Assembly (NCBI GenBank): GCA_020342235.1
Contig: CP073212.1
Location: 1,364,001-1,428,000 of the forward strand
DNA: 64,000 nt
Origin: Saccharomycopsis phalli
Lineage: Eukaryota; Ascomycota; Saccharomycetes; Ascoideales; Saccharomycopsidaceae
Reading direction: 5' to 3'
Part shown: one piece after another, positions 49,700-59,869 of the stretch
Layout of the letters: each line of letters opens with the position of its first letter
Position numbering within the stretch: the first letter of the stretch is position 1
The notes under the pieces: generated by a model
What the model was told of the DNA's origin: nothing
Database searches by the model: none
Seen by the model: only the letters and a program-made list of their open reading frames with translations
Translations under genes and position numbers: made by a program

Positions 49700-51507
49700 A
49701 TCAAGCGACTATGTGGGGCCGGGGTCCACACCATGGCCTGGCAATCTGGTTCGCAATTATCGGCTGGCAATTATCGACTGGTCTGGATGTTCCATGTATC
49801 ATGTGTATATATGTTATTACCTTATGTATATTGATATTCTCATTTCTTGACTCATGCTTGACTTGTGTTCTTGTCATGCTCTTGATCATATGCTCTTGGC
49901 CATATGCTCTTGTTCTTTTTTTAATATTCCCGTTGTATTTTATTTTACATTTTCTTTTTTTATTTTCTCCTATTTTATACTCTCTTATTTTATATTCTCT
50001 TCATGCCATACTCATTTCACACTGTACTCCACCATCCAATTATACCGTTGAACTCACCACCCCAATTAACCGTTAAAATCACCACCCCAATTATACCGTT
50101 AAACTCATCACCCTCAAATACCCAAGCCAACACCAAAAATTTCACTCCTCAATACCAATGCCATTTCCATAATCCCATATCCTCTTTGCTCAATCCCTCT
50201 CGTTTCAAGCAACCTTGCTCGGTCCATTGTATCATTCTCTACTTTTTAAATTGAATCAGCCAATTGCTCAAATAATTCAATTGCATTCTGACTATACAAA
50301 TTATTATAAAATACTAGCATCACCAGCATACGTTCCTCATTTCCATTTTGCGTTTCCCTTTATTATCCCATTTGCACTGGCTCATTTCTCAGTTTCAAGC
50401 TGCAATCTGCGGATTCAGCGATAATAAAATACACCAATTAGAAATTTTTAAAAATAAATCGTCCAATTCATTATATTTAAATAGCAGCGCATTATTGACT
50501 GTTCACCTTGTCCTCTTCCAGAGCTCCCATTATTGAAAATAACAAATACACCGCTTACTTCAAAACAAAAACATATTCCTCACTAGCTTGATACAATCCC
50601 AGCCAAACTACAAAGAAATGGAAAAGAAGTTTATTCTTCAAACTCAAAGCCAGGAGATCTATTGCAGATCCCCAGGACGGCAGATCAGGACCACAAAATT
50701 GCCCCATCTAATTTATAAATCAATCACATCGCTCCAATTACTCAAATAAACAAAACAACAAATCATAATTTATCTTGTCAAACCTATTTCCAGGAAACAA
50801 AAACCCCATGTATTAAATTATAACATCTACGTGCCACCTCTGATTCACCTAATATCATTTCAATAAACAAAATTCAACCAAGAAACGAATTGATCAAGAA
50901 ATATATAAAAAAACGGCCAACGAAAATAACGTCATTCAATTAAAGATAGTCCAACCAAACTCCCTGACAGTTCACTATACAAACGGCTTGGAGGCTGCAA
51001 GTACCCATGAATTTGTCAACAGGAACATGCATAGATCAAATTATCTAGCAATTTTTGCAAACTCAGCCTTGATCACGGCTTCCCAAACAGTTGTGAATTT
51101 TCCAGAATCTTAGACCACACATGCTTCCACACATTGAAACCAATGCTTATCCTTGTTACTTCACATGTACTTCACGCACCAAACTCTAATGCTCATACTC
51201 CAAATACTTTTTCACTTGCAATTTCAACAGCTTTTTGTTTGCCACCAGACAACTTTTACTATTTCCAATGGTAACTATAAAACTTTCTCAATAATCTGTA
51301 GAATCATTTCCCGATTTGTCACCTCCTCCATTTGATGCAATTGCGCCTCACCACTCACATGAACTCCGACCACTCTTCATCTATACATTACCAGTCGGCA
51401 TGAAAATCATACTACTTCACCTATACACCATTAACCACTATAAAACAAAACCCTGTCTCAAAGCCATGTCCTACACTTCTACAGTCGTCCGTACTTATAT
51501 TAAGATC
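49700..51507. other. AT-rich intergenic region
   Basis: About 1.8 kb between the CDC55 start and the RPS26 stop. The plus strand is pyrimidine-rich at 49890-50240 and very AT-rich at 50250-51000. A 25-26-bp repeat lies at 50036-50112. No gene recognised. AT richness alone is not enough to call an origin. Confidence 0.5.
50036..50112. repeat. 25-26-bp tandem repeat, three copies
   Basis: Units of the form CCAATTATACCGTTGAACTC plus CACCAC start at 50036, 50061 and 50086 with a few substitutions. Confidence 0.85.
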
Positions 51508-51867
51508 TTATAAAGCCTTCTTGGCAGCGTCAGCTGGGCTGACCTTCTTCTCACGGCTGAATCTTTGTCTGGATGGTGGAGTTCTGATTCTTCTGTCGGT
51601 TCTCGATCTCACTCTGACAATTCTAGCGTGGATAGCACACGAGACACAATAGTGCAATTTATTGTACAATTTTGGTAAAGCATATTCGGAGTAAACAGAA
51701 GCCTCGGACAAATCTCTAACAGCGGCAGCCTCGACAATGTTTCTGATAGTCACTCTCTTGATGGCCTTGTCCTTTGGCACACATCTAGCACAGTTAATAC
51801 ATCTGACTGGCTTAACGTGACCTCTACCCTTCTTGTTTCTACCGTTGGAAGATCTCTTTTTTGGCAT
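51508..51867 (-). CDS. RPS26: 40S ribosomal protein S26
   Basis: The 119-residue protein has the usual yeast length. It starts [18 protein letters not shown] and carries the [14 protein letters not shown] and [17 protein letters not shown] zinc-binding Cys pairs. Rps26 lies at the mRNA exit channel of the 40S subunit and matures late with Dim2/Tsr2. Codon bias is strong, fitting high expression. The ATG at 51867 is preceded one base away by a probable 3' splice site, so the gene likely has a 5'-leader intron. The open frame extends past the ATG only because the intron has no stop there. Confidence 0.97.
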   Translation of the reverse strand: MPKKRSSNGRNKKGRGHVKPVRCINCARCVPKDKAIKRVTIRNIVEAAAVRDLSEASVYSEYALPKLYNKLHYCVSCAIHARIVRVRSRTDRRIRTPPSRQRFSREKKVSPADAAKKAL

Positions 51868-51868
51868 G

Positions 51869-52111
51869 CTAAGGTTAGTATCGCAAAGCAAAATAACATT
51901 AGATAACTGCAACTTGATATTGAACGCATTGTAAAATCCTCTTGATTGACTTTTGGGCTAGTGACATAACTTTATTTGAATAATGAACCACCTAGTATAA
52001 CACTTTTATTCTATTGTGATATTGCTGTCTGAAATTATATCTCTTTCAATTCTTCATTCCCATGTTTATTCTCATCTTCATTGCCTATCTTATAAACTTT
52101 TCATTACTTAC
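51869..52111 (-). other. Probable 5'-UTR intron of RPS26 (243 nt)
   Basis: On the minus strand the acceptor region TACTAACCTTAG ends one base before the ATG, with a perfect TACTAAC branch site. A matching GTAAGT donor lies at 52106-52111. Ribosomal protein genes in yeasts commonly carry such first introns. The donor choice is less certain than the acceptor. Confidence 0.6.
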
Positions 52112-52222
52112 TTGATTGATACTGACTAGAAACGATTGTCAATTTGGTATAATTTTTCAGCAGCCCGCGTGCGCCAGGGTAACAGGAAAAACACTGTCAC
52201 AAACCTGATTATCACGCCGCGA

Positions 52223-52273
52223 CCACGTGTGTGACAAAACCCGCACCATCGCAGCATAACCTGATCGACCAAT
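52223..52273 (+). promoter_or_regulatory. CACGTG and CCAAT boxes upstream of COX4
   Basis: CACGTG at 52223-52228 and CCAAT at 52269-52273, 130-180 bp before the COX4 ATG. CCAAT is the Hap2/3/4/5 site known to control respiratory genes. Confidence 0.5.
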
Positions 52274-52402
52274 CACGACGGGCTACGAAAAAAATCTCCC
52301 GATTATTGCTCGGCCAACCACACAACAGCAATAAATCTAGTCATGTGATGCCAGCGCCAAAGTATTTTCACACCACAAACTTAACTGAATATTTCATTAG
52401 AC

Positions 52403-52867
52403 ATGTTTGGTTTGAGAACTTTGAGAACCGTGAAGCCAGCATTTGGCGCCCGTTTGTTATCCACAAGCAGAGTTGCATTTAACAAACCGTTGACCAAGAC
52501 CGCTAGTACTTTGGCTGATGTCACCGACAGTGATTCGTTGATTGGACCTGGTGCCAAGCCAGGAACTATTCCTACTGACTTGGACCAGGCCACCGGTTTG
52601 GAGAGATTGGAGTTATTGGGAAAGTTGGAGGGAATTGAATTCTTTGACACCAAGCCTTTGGACACCTCAAGAATCGGCACCATGGCTGATCCTATACTTG
52701 TAGACTCATACGATGACCACCGTTATGTGGGTTGTACTGGGTCGCCAGTGGACTCGCACGAGATCCAATGGATGCGTCTTACTGATTTGAGAGTGTCGAG
52801 ATGTTGGGAGTGTGGTAGTGTTTACAAGTTGAACAAGTGTGGTGTTCCACATGAGGGTCACCATTAA
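52403..52867 (+). CDS. COX4: Cytochrome c oxidase subunit IV (Cox4, mammalian Vb)
   Basis: The 154-residue protein has a basic, Ser/Arg-rich presequence (MFGLRTLRTVKPAFGARLLS) followed by the subunit body. LIGPGAKPGTIPTDLDQATG, RLELLGKLEGIEFFDTKPLD and SYDDHRYVGCTGSP are nearly identical in pattern to S. cerevisiae Cox4. Zinc ligands lie in GCTGSP and RCWECGSVYKL. The peripheral matrix-side zinc subunit is essential for complex IV assembly. It is intronless. Confidence 0.98.
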   Translation: MFGLRTLRTVKPAFGARLLSTSRVAFNKPLTKTASTLADVTDSDSLIGPGAKPGTIPTDLDQATGLERLELLGKLEGIEFFDTKPLDTSRIGTMADPILVDSYDDHRYVGCTGSPVDSHEIQWMRLTDLRVSRCWECGSVYKLNKCGVPHEGHH

Positions 52868-53369
52868 ACGGAGATGGATTGAGGACTAATACGCATGAGA
52901 TTTACAGCCTGTAGAATAAACAGACAAAATTGAGGTACGGAGAGAATTGAAATGTAGAGCGAATGATGAATTTGAGATGCAGTGATGAAACTGTAGAGCG
53001 TAGCATGTGCTGTGGGTATGTCAAAAACTTCTGATAGGTATTATGGAGCTACCGTATTATGATACAAGTAATATCAATATTATTTTATCGATTTCATTAT
53101 ATCAGTAATTCAGTAACTTCTTTACAGTACCAGCATTCCATCAGTATCATGTCGTTATCAATATTGATTAAAAATATTGGTCTTGTATGACATCTCATAT
53201 CATTGGCTTTCTTCACATATTAATCAATGATAATACCGTTTATATTAATCACCGTCATTTAATACCACATTAAATACTGCTGTTTAATACCCCCGGCTTT
53301 GAATTATTGGGTATAAAAATATTCAAATACAGAAAAATTGTATTTATGCAGTACTAAACTTTTTTTGCG

Positions 53370-54836
53370 ATGCCACAAATAATTAATTCTACAACTAATA
53401 GCACAATGCTTCACATAGATACTACGGCTTTAAGTTCTCTTAAACACAGCATAGAGACTCTCCAGCAATCAATCACCAAAATCATCGAAATAGCGCCCAA
53501 TATTGGTCTGATAGAATCGCTTTTAGCTGATCCCAATACCTCCTCCATGATCAAGGGCGTGCTTTCCAGCCCAAAGATCCAACTAGCAAGTCAGATCAAG
53601 ACATTTTATGAAAACGGCGACTTGGAATTATTTGACGATATAATACGATTCAACCCTGTTGATTTCACACCAACGGATCTTCGAAAACTCGCGGTCCTGA
53701 GTCTCAATGTCCAAAGAAATCAAAATGAATTCGCGCAAGAGGATGAAGAAATGTTCCCCCCACTCTTGCCACCATTGAAAGACTACTCACTTATTAGCAA
53801 GGTTTTCACCCACCGGTCTGTGATCGACTCAAATGTCTCGAAGCTAGAAGCCATCAACAGTACAAACGAAAGACTAGAGTTTTTGGGGGACTCGTTCCTC
53901 AACACTTTCATCTCCAAAATCATCTTTGAATATTTCCCAAAAGTTGACGAGGGACGGCTCACCCAGCTCCGAAGCGAGATCGTTTGTAACTCGAACCTTG
54001 TCACATGGTCGAAGCTCTATGGGTTCCACAAAAAGCTACAAAAAGACTTGGACGAAAAGCTGTTTCAGACGGGAAAATTGAAGCTATTTGCTGACGTCTT
54101 TGAGGCATATGTTGGCGCATTGGTCTTGGATTCCGAGGACTTAACTTACCGTCACATTATCCAATGGCTCAAGAGTCTTAGCTTACCGCTAATCAAGGAT
54201 TTCCAGTTCAAATTAGACCATAACAAAGGTGAACTTCTTCAGAACATCAAGCTGGATAACTACACGAATGAATTGTATGGTCTTATTGGGTACGCTAAGA
54301 ATCCACCAGTTTACAAGAAAATCTCCGAGGGCAACGGAACCGATAAGCAGTTTGAAATTGCAGTGTATGTTGGAGACGATAAATTGGGCACTGGATTTGC
54401 CTCCAACGTCAAGGAAGCAAAACGGTTAGCTGCCAAAGATGCGCTAGAGAACCATAAGGATTTGATTGAAAAGCACCATCTTATTCGGCTCAAGATGTCG
54501 AAAGTTGACTCGCAAATATCACACAAAGAGAACATAAAGGAAAACAAGAAATCCAATGAGCCAAAAAAGCCGAATGATAGTGATGTCATCCAGCAGGTTT
54601 CGAAGAAGCGCAAGATTCTGGAGACACAAATGGTGACCCTCAATCGCTCTGTGGATCACAATGTGGAAATGAAGTTTGAAATGGAAAAGTTTAAGCGGAA
54701 ATTTGTGAGCAACTTTGTAATTTATAATCGGAAGATTACTCTTTGCATCGATAACCACCCTGTGGGGTATTGCATCAGTGACGATTTGAAACTAGGCAAA
54801 GATACGTTGATGGCCTGGTACTTAAAGAGCTTGTGA
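53370..54836 (+). CDS. RNT1: Ribonuclease III (Rnt1)
   Basis: The 488-residue protein has the fungal Rnt1 layout. An N-terminal dimerisation domain is followed by the RNase III domain with signature NERLEFLGDSFLNTFIS near residue 165 and the downstream metal-binding LFADVFEAYVGALVLD. One dsRNA-binding domain occupies about residues 285-370 (ending AKRLAAKDALENHKDLIEKH). A Lys-rich C-terminal extension (KENIKENKKSNEPKK, VSKKRK) is a likely nuclear or nucleolar signal. Rnt1 cleaves tetraloop-capped stems in pre-rRNA, snRNA and snoRNA precursors. An additional approximately 70-residue conserved-looking tail follows the basic region. It is intronless. Confidence 0.95.
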   Translation: MPQIINSTTNSTMLHIDTTALSSLKHSIETLQQSITKIIEIAPNIGLIESLLADPNTSSMIKGVLSSPKIQLASQIKTFYENGDLELFDDIIRFNPVDFTPTDLRKLAVLSLNVQRNQNEFAQEDEEMFPPLLPPLKDYSLISKVFTHRSVIDSNVSKLEAINSTNERLEFLGDSFLNTFISKIIFEYFPKVDEGRLTQLRSEIVCNSNLVTWSKLYGFHKKLQKDLDEKLFQTGKLKLFADVFEAYVGALVLDSEDLTYRHIIQWLKSLSLPLIKDFQFKLDHNKGELLQNIKLDNYTNELYGLIGYAKNPPVYKKISEGNGTDKQFEIAVYVGDDKLGTGFASNVKEAKRLAAKDALENHKDLIEKHHLIRLKMSKVDSQISHKENIKENKKSNEPKKPNDSDVIQQVSKKRKILETQMVTLNRSVDHNVEMKFEMEKFKRKFVSNFVIYNRKITLCIDNHPVGYCISDDLKLGKDTLMAWYLKSL

Positions 54837-55252
54837 TCGAAGCTTAAATGAGTAACTAGTTGTACACGGAAGAATAATTTAATGAATGAGTAAAAGTAAT
54901 GAGAATCAAGGAATAACAAGGAAAAGAAATGGCAATAAGAATATTAGAATACAGAATAGTACAAATACCAGGAAACCAAATACTAAAAGGATTACATTTT
55001 AAAGGCATGTTCACATTTGAGTGACTCGACAAAGTAACATAATAACACCGAATCAGGCAAACTTCCAACTGATTAAGAATACTAATTAATGAAAATAATA
55101 ATGAACCTGGGTACAGTCACCCAGGGTTACATCAGAAATTACAATAAGAGATAAATCATAACTTTTATTCGACCGAAACTTTCATCGGCCAAGGCATTTG
55201 TTGACCAGGTCTTTATTGGTCAAAACTTGGTTCAACTTCTTTACATGCCTAT
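54837..55252. other. Convergent gap, nothing recognised
   Basis: AT-rich 3' flank shared by RNT1 and the dehydrogenase gene. No gene or clear repeat. Confidence 0.5.
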
Positions 55253-56381
55253 CTAATTCACCAAATGCGCAACGTCCTTGCCTTCATACAAGTTTCGAAT
55301 CTGTCTCAATGCCATTAATGCACTCAGATCATAAACCTCGACAGTTGACGAGCCAATATGAGGAAGTAGTGTGACGTCATCACGATCAATCAATTCGTCG
55401 CTTACACGCGGCTCATTCTCATAGACGTCCAAGCCACAGCTGATGATTCTACCAGATTTCAAGCCCTGGACCAATGCTTTTTCCTCGACGATCATGCCCC
55501 TTCCGACATTGACGATACGCGATCCGCGTTCGGGTAACAAGTCGAGAGACTTTACGTTAAACAAGTGCCGATTTTCAGGCAGACCAGGGACGCAGAATAC
55601 CACAACGTCGGCGATTGGTAAAACTGATTCAAGCGACTCATGGCGGACGGCGTTGTACTTTGGGGTTTCCTCGGGTGACAACGGAGTGCGTTTTGTGTAG
55701 TGGATCTTCATACCAACTGCGGTCAAGCGTTTGCCGATTTCTCTTCCAATGGCGCCAAATCCAATTATGGCTGCGTTTTTCTGGCTCGGGGTGAAGACGG
55801 TTTTTCCGCCGGCGATGTGACCGAAACTGAACCCCGGGATTTTGTGAGTTCCGCTCTTCCCATTGGCTAGATCGTAGTCGCTGGTCTGTAAATTTCCTCT
55901 TGAGATCGTGGTTGACGCGTCTTTGCGGAACTGCAGCTCGAACTTCTGGAAGTACCGGAAGGTCGACAAGGTCAAATAAAGGGCTACGTCGGCGACATCA
56001 TCGTCGGAAAATCCTTTGGACGGAACGTTGGTGAGTGCAATGTTCTTGTCTCGCATGTACACGCTGTCATAAGGCTCGTGACCAACACTGGCTACCGAGA
56101 CGATTTTCAAGTTGTCAAACAAGTCAATAAGCTCCTTGTTGAATCCCCCGACTTGGTGGAATCCATCCCAGGCACCATATATGGCCATTGCATCGGAGTG
56201 TTTGTGCTTCAAGTCGTGGATCACTTGGTCTCTAGAGGAGACATTGAAGGTCTAGTCAAGTTAGCAGGGATGGCAAAAAAGGTCTGCTACTTACCACACA
56301 GTTGAAAATCTCTTGGAAGGACTTGTATTCCTCCAAGTCTGGGTTAACAGGACAAGTGATGAGAACCTTTGGCTTGTTCAT
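55253..56381 (-). CDS. D-isomer 2-hydroxyacid dehydrogenase (Gor1/glyoxylate reductase type)
   Basis: The product is 361 residues after splicing: exon 1 56295-56381 (29 codons, from MNKPKVLITCPVNPDLEEYK), a 43-nt intron 56252-56294, exon 2 55253-56251. The substrate-binding half flanks a Rossmann domain with GFGAIGREIGKRL near residue 189. Catalytic residues are Arg in NVGRGMIVEE, Glu in GLDVYENEP and His in LLPHIGSS. This is the NAD(P)-dependent family that includes yeast Gor1, which reduces glyoxylate and hydroxypyruvate. The substrate is not fixed by sequence, so no symbol is given. Confidence 0.9.
56252..56294 (-). other. Spliceosomal intron, 43 nt
   Basis: On the minus strand: donor GTAAGT, branch TGCTAAC, acceptor TTGACTAG. 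Both exons are in phase 0. Confidence 0.93.
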
Positions 56382-56933
56382 TGTGGTTGAAAAGTTTGCT
56401 GAGAAATATTCGAAATGACCAGATGCATAAAGCGGGGGGTGCTTATGAGTACACCAGGGTAGATGTAATGGTACCGTTTATGCAGCATGATATTATACAT
56501 TTGCTACATAATTACAGGGTTGAATTCAATATATTCGACGGTCTTGTAAAAGTATGGAAATGTACAAACGTAGGAATATATGTTTGGGTATACAGAAACG
56601 TTTTCCCAGCCATACTACACTACATGTGCCATTACATTTTATATCTAGCGAGAATATGTCATCTGATTTGGTATTGTGAATATTTGACAATTGCCATTGG
56701 TTACACTTTAATGTTGACTACATGAATGATTGATTTTTTACAAGTCTTACACGATCGCACACATTTTATATATTGATATTTATATTTAAATCATTTCATA
56801 CACACATATATTCGACACATTTCATATTCATGTAAAATTTCGGCTCATAGGCATTTTCAACTCGGGGATTTTCAACTCATGCACATTGACACTCATTATA
56901 TTTCCCTGTGCTTATACGATTCCACCCACCCAC
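56382..56933. other. Intergenic, nothing recognised
   Basis: AT-rich promoter region of the dehydrogenase and 3' flank of MPO1. No tRNA or repeat seen. Confidence 0.5.
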
Positions 56934-57530
56934 TCATTCCTTTTTCTTCCGCAGTTGGCTGATTTTCTTGGCAGTTTTGTTGTTCAACTCAACCTCCAAC
57001 TCTTTGCGGTATCCCAACTCAAACGCAATCTCAAACACAACAAAATATGGCGCCAACACCAAAGCTTGAACTAGCGAATCCAACAATGCAGGCTTTCTCT
57101 TTTCATACACACCATGTCCAATAAACTGCGCAATCCAGCTCACTGTATGCAAAATGAGTGCTCCGGTAATAACCGACTGTGCATCAATGCTGTAAGTGCT
57201 GATCAAATACTTGGTCCCGAGAACAAATCCCAAGAGAACCGGTCCGACTAGAAACCCAAAATAGTCCAACACACAATAGAAGATCGAGTATCCTATTGCG
57301 GTAACCGTTCCCAAGTTGAGATACTGGTTGTAAGGAGAGTACCCCACATCCACATAGGGGCTCACTAACTTGGGCAACTCGAGAAAACTTAGAATAACCA
57401 ATGCGGTTCCAAGAATCACAGGGATAAAAACCATGTGGATGGCAACATTGGTTGGGTTACTATGGTACGCTTTGTAGAAGCAGAGTTCGTCAAGAAGATT
57501 TGGCATGTTGAAGAAACCATCCCCAGACAT
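56934..57530 (-). CDS. MPO1: 2-hydroxy fatty acid dioxygenase Mpo1 (DUF962)
   Basis: The 198-residue ER membrane protein matches S. cerevisiae Mpo1/Ygl010w. The N-terminal FYKAYHSNPTNVAIHMVFIP and the later HTVSWIAQFIGHGVYEKRKPAL hold the conserved His residues proposed to bind Fe(II). Four or five hydrophobic spans lie between. The tail is KKISQLRKKKE, a lysine-rich end compatible with ER retention. Mpo1 alpha-oxidises 2-hydroxy fatty acids in phytosphingosine breakdown. The start is the first ATG and matches the family. Confidence 0.93.
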   Translation of the reverse strand: MSGDGFFNMPNLLDELCFYKAYHSNPTNVAIHMVFIPVILGTALVILSFLELPKLVSPYVDVGYSPYNQYLNLGTVTAIGYSIFYCVLDYFGFLVGPVLLGFVLGTKYLISTYSIDAQSVITGALILHTVSWIAQFIGHGVYEKRKPALLDSLVQALVLAPYFVVFEIAFELGYRKELEVELNNKTAKKISQLRKKKE

Positions 57531-57971
57531 GCGGAGAAGTAGGCATGGTTACCCTGTGCTAATGATACCAAGATACACCATGTGGATGGATCATATGGTG
57601 CATACTGGAGATGACGTAAGCAATTGGTGAAACTTTTACTCCAGAGCTTCTAGAAATGTAATAAAACGGAATAAGACAATTGGACATAACCGCTAAAAAA
57701 TTCAGCGGTATTTGTGAGATTCATCCGTTTTATGATTCCCAGGCCAGATTTAGACAGGAAGCATTCCTGCTCAAGGACAAATTATCTCCAAAATAAAGCC
57801 ATGTGGATAATTTAATATAAAATCGACTGGCAAAATGTCAATTCCACCTACAAAGGATCGTTACATATATTTCATGACAATTCTATCTAAAACACGAAAA
57901 GGTGCACGATACATCCACAGGTATATGCCGTAATAGCCAGCTATATTGACATTTTAACATTGTATCGCTTA

Positions 57972-59477
57972 CTAAGTAATCTGTGGATCGTTACCTCTCA
58001 TGAGCTCAGTCCAAATATCTATCTGTCGTGGATTGTACAAAGGTACCCCGTTTCCTGAAATCAAGTGGATAGTTTCAGCCTGCTTTTCAGGGCGAGCATA
58101 TACTATTGCGTAAGGATAAGAGAAGTGAAAAAGCACATTTTTCATTCGTTTTGCTGAAAGATCGTTGCGCATAAATCTGCTGGTGGTATCTGGATTTGTA
58201 GAAATGAAGTAAGCAATGAGCCCAGCAACCATTGGGGACGAGAATGAAGTCCCCGAGGGCTGTTCGTTACCAATAATCACGCCTTCACCCGGCGCAAGAA
58301 TGTCCACACACGCACCCCAGTTGGAAAAAGAAGATTCATGACCAGCCTGGTTAACCGACCCCACCACCACGGCATTTTTTGAACTAGCCAAGTCAAATTT
58401 GCAAGCATCTGATTTATAGTTGCCGGAGGCAGCGACAAAGTGAATGTTTGGGTTTTCCCTATTGAAGTGACCAAGTGCCGCCAGCACTGTGTGGTAATCG
58501 TCACTCTCATGTTGGAAGCCCAAGCTGATATTGATAACCACACCCTTGGAAAAGAATTGTTTAGTAGTTTCTATGTAGTCTCTCGCCGCAAAACCCACAG
58601 CCTTCACGAGGGTTCTCAGGGACTTGTCGTTTTTGAAGAGCCCAGGCACAAAGAAGACTTTAGATTCTGGCGAAGTACCGTATTGCTTTCCTGCTGCCAC
58701 TGTTGCCACATTGATTGCGTGTGTATTCCGTTCTTCTTGCGCTATTAACGCCGTGTGCAGTTCTTTGGCAACCTTTACCTGGGGCTCGTATTTGAACCGG
58801 CTAGCGTAGCTCGCTGGTGGGATCAGAGTCGCCTGGTCAACAATATAGATAGCCACCCCAGTACCAGCAGGTGCAAGGTACTTGTAAGTGAACGACCTGA
58901 GACGTTTCACGACTTCCTTGGTGCTCGAGAGCCGATACAAGTTCCAGATGGAATCATCACGGGTGACGACGTCAAACTCCTCCATGGTTTGGACATCGTT
59001 TCGGTCCTGTATAACCGTGATTATAAATTCATGTTCACTAAGAGTGTGGGCGACATTGTCGAGAAAGTACCCGTCAAACATTCGGTTACCACTAGCTTCG
59101 TACAAGTCTGACAACTCAGCACCACCAACACCGGTATCGGATTTCTCCTTGAAGTAGTCTGTCACATTTGCTTCTTTTACCTCTTGAAGTGCCTTGGTCT
59201 GGTTGGAATTCAATTCAGAGAAAAACGTATTCAACTCGGCCGACGCAATGCCTTCCTTCAATTCAATAATGTACGAGAACGGAACGCGAATCGCCGCGTC
59301 TACTTCGCAAAACCTTGGAAAATTGGTAGGAGGTCCTGGTTTATTGGGTGGATTTGGTTTGTCAATTTGTGGGCCTGGTTTGAGTAGTCCTGGAAGTAAA
59401 AGTGCAGGAAGATTCAGTGAGATCAGTCTACAGCGTATAGCTGCAATTAAGACAATGAAGCATAATGCGAATCTCAT
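57972..59477 (-). CDS. Secreted subtilisin-like serine protease, copy A
   Basis: The 501-residue preproprotein has a signal peptide (MRFALCFIVLIAAIRC), a Pro-rich stretch, an inhibitor I9-type propeptide (SYIIELKEGIASAELNTFF) and an S8 catalytic domain. The inferred triad is Asp214 (IYIVDQAT), His253 (ERNTHAINVATVAAG) and Ser411 (SGTSFSSPMVAGL), with oxyanion Asn in AASGNY. The Asp and His contexts depart from the usual DTG and GHGTH, so activity is likely but the subgroup is divergent from proteinase K and Yarrowia alkaline protease. The C-terminal about 70 residues are additional. It is about 60-70% identical by eye to copy B at 61449-62957. Confidence 0.9.
   Translation of the reverse strand: MRFALCFIVLIAAIRCRLISLNLPALLLPGLLKPGPQIDKPNPPNKPGPPTNFPRFCEVDAAIRVPFSYIIELKEGIASAELNTFFSELNSNQTKALQEVKEANVTDYFKEKSDTGVGGAELSDLYEASGNRMFDGYFLDNVAHTLSEHEFIITVIQDRNDVQTMEEFDVVTRDDSIWNLYRLSSTKEVVKRLRSFTYKYLAPAGTGVAIYIVDQATLIPPASYASRFKYEPQVKVAKELHTALIAQEERNTHAINVATVAAGKQYGTSPESKVFFVPGLFKNDKSLRTLVKAVGFAARDYIETTKQFFSKGVVINISLGFQHESDDYHTVLAALGHFNRENPNIHFVAASGNYKSDACKFDLASSKNAVVVGSVNQAGHESSFSNWGACVDILAPGEGVIIGNEQPSGTSFSSPMVAGLIAYFISTNPDTTSRFMRNDLSAKRMKNVLFHFSYPYAIVYARPEKQAETIHLISGNGVPLYNPRQIDIWTELMRGNDPQIT
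58356..58559. repeat. 204-bp tract identical to 61836-62039
   Basis: Every base is the same in the two protease copies over this tract, while flanking 60-bp blocks differ at many sites. This is the signature of a recent gene-conversion event. Confidence 0.9.
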
Positions 59478-59869
59478 TGATGATGATAATTAGGACCATT
59501 AGTCACGTCTATATACCCACAAAAGTAGAGCTACCCACACTCAAGAATAGTGGCGTTGATGATCATAGAGCACAACTGAAACAAATTGAATCCAGGTAAT
59601 TCCAAAAGCCAGCTACAAACCTCAAAATAGCATACACACATTCAATATTGCGGAATAATCCAGACAATATCCCATTGTTTCATAAATATACACAGTTTGC
59701 CATATACCCACTTTACATCTATTCACTTTTCCATTTATATCAGCACATGAATTATATTGTATCACAGTCAATTAACTCATTTTTCTCGTACATGATCCGT
59801 ACTCCAGGATATGGGTGGATAGACTAAGCACTATAGTCTTAAAAGCCACCAACTTAGTGATCTGCGCCA

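Larger units (their letters stand above)
57840..59660. repeat. Tandem duplication unit A (protease copy A with flanks)
   Basis: The protease gene plus about 120 bp of 3' flank (for example ATAGCCAGCTATATTGACAT) and about 180 bp of 5' flank (for example CAGACCTCAAAATAGCATA-like sequence) recur about 3.48 kb to the right at 61310-63140. The duplication therefore covers gene and regulatory DNA. Confidence 0.85.

Noticed and set aside
50250-51000. Very AT-rich block considered as a replication origin or centromere
   Set aside because: Base composition alone is not evidence; no conserved element is visible.
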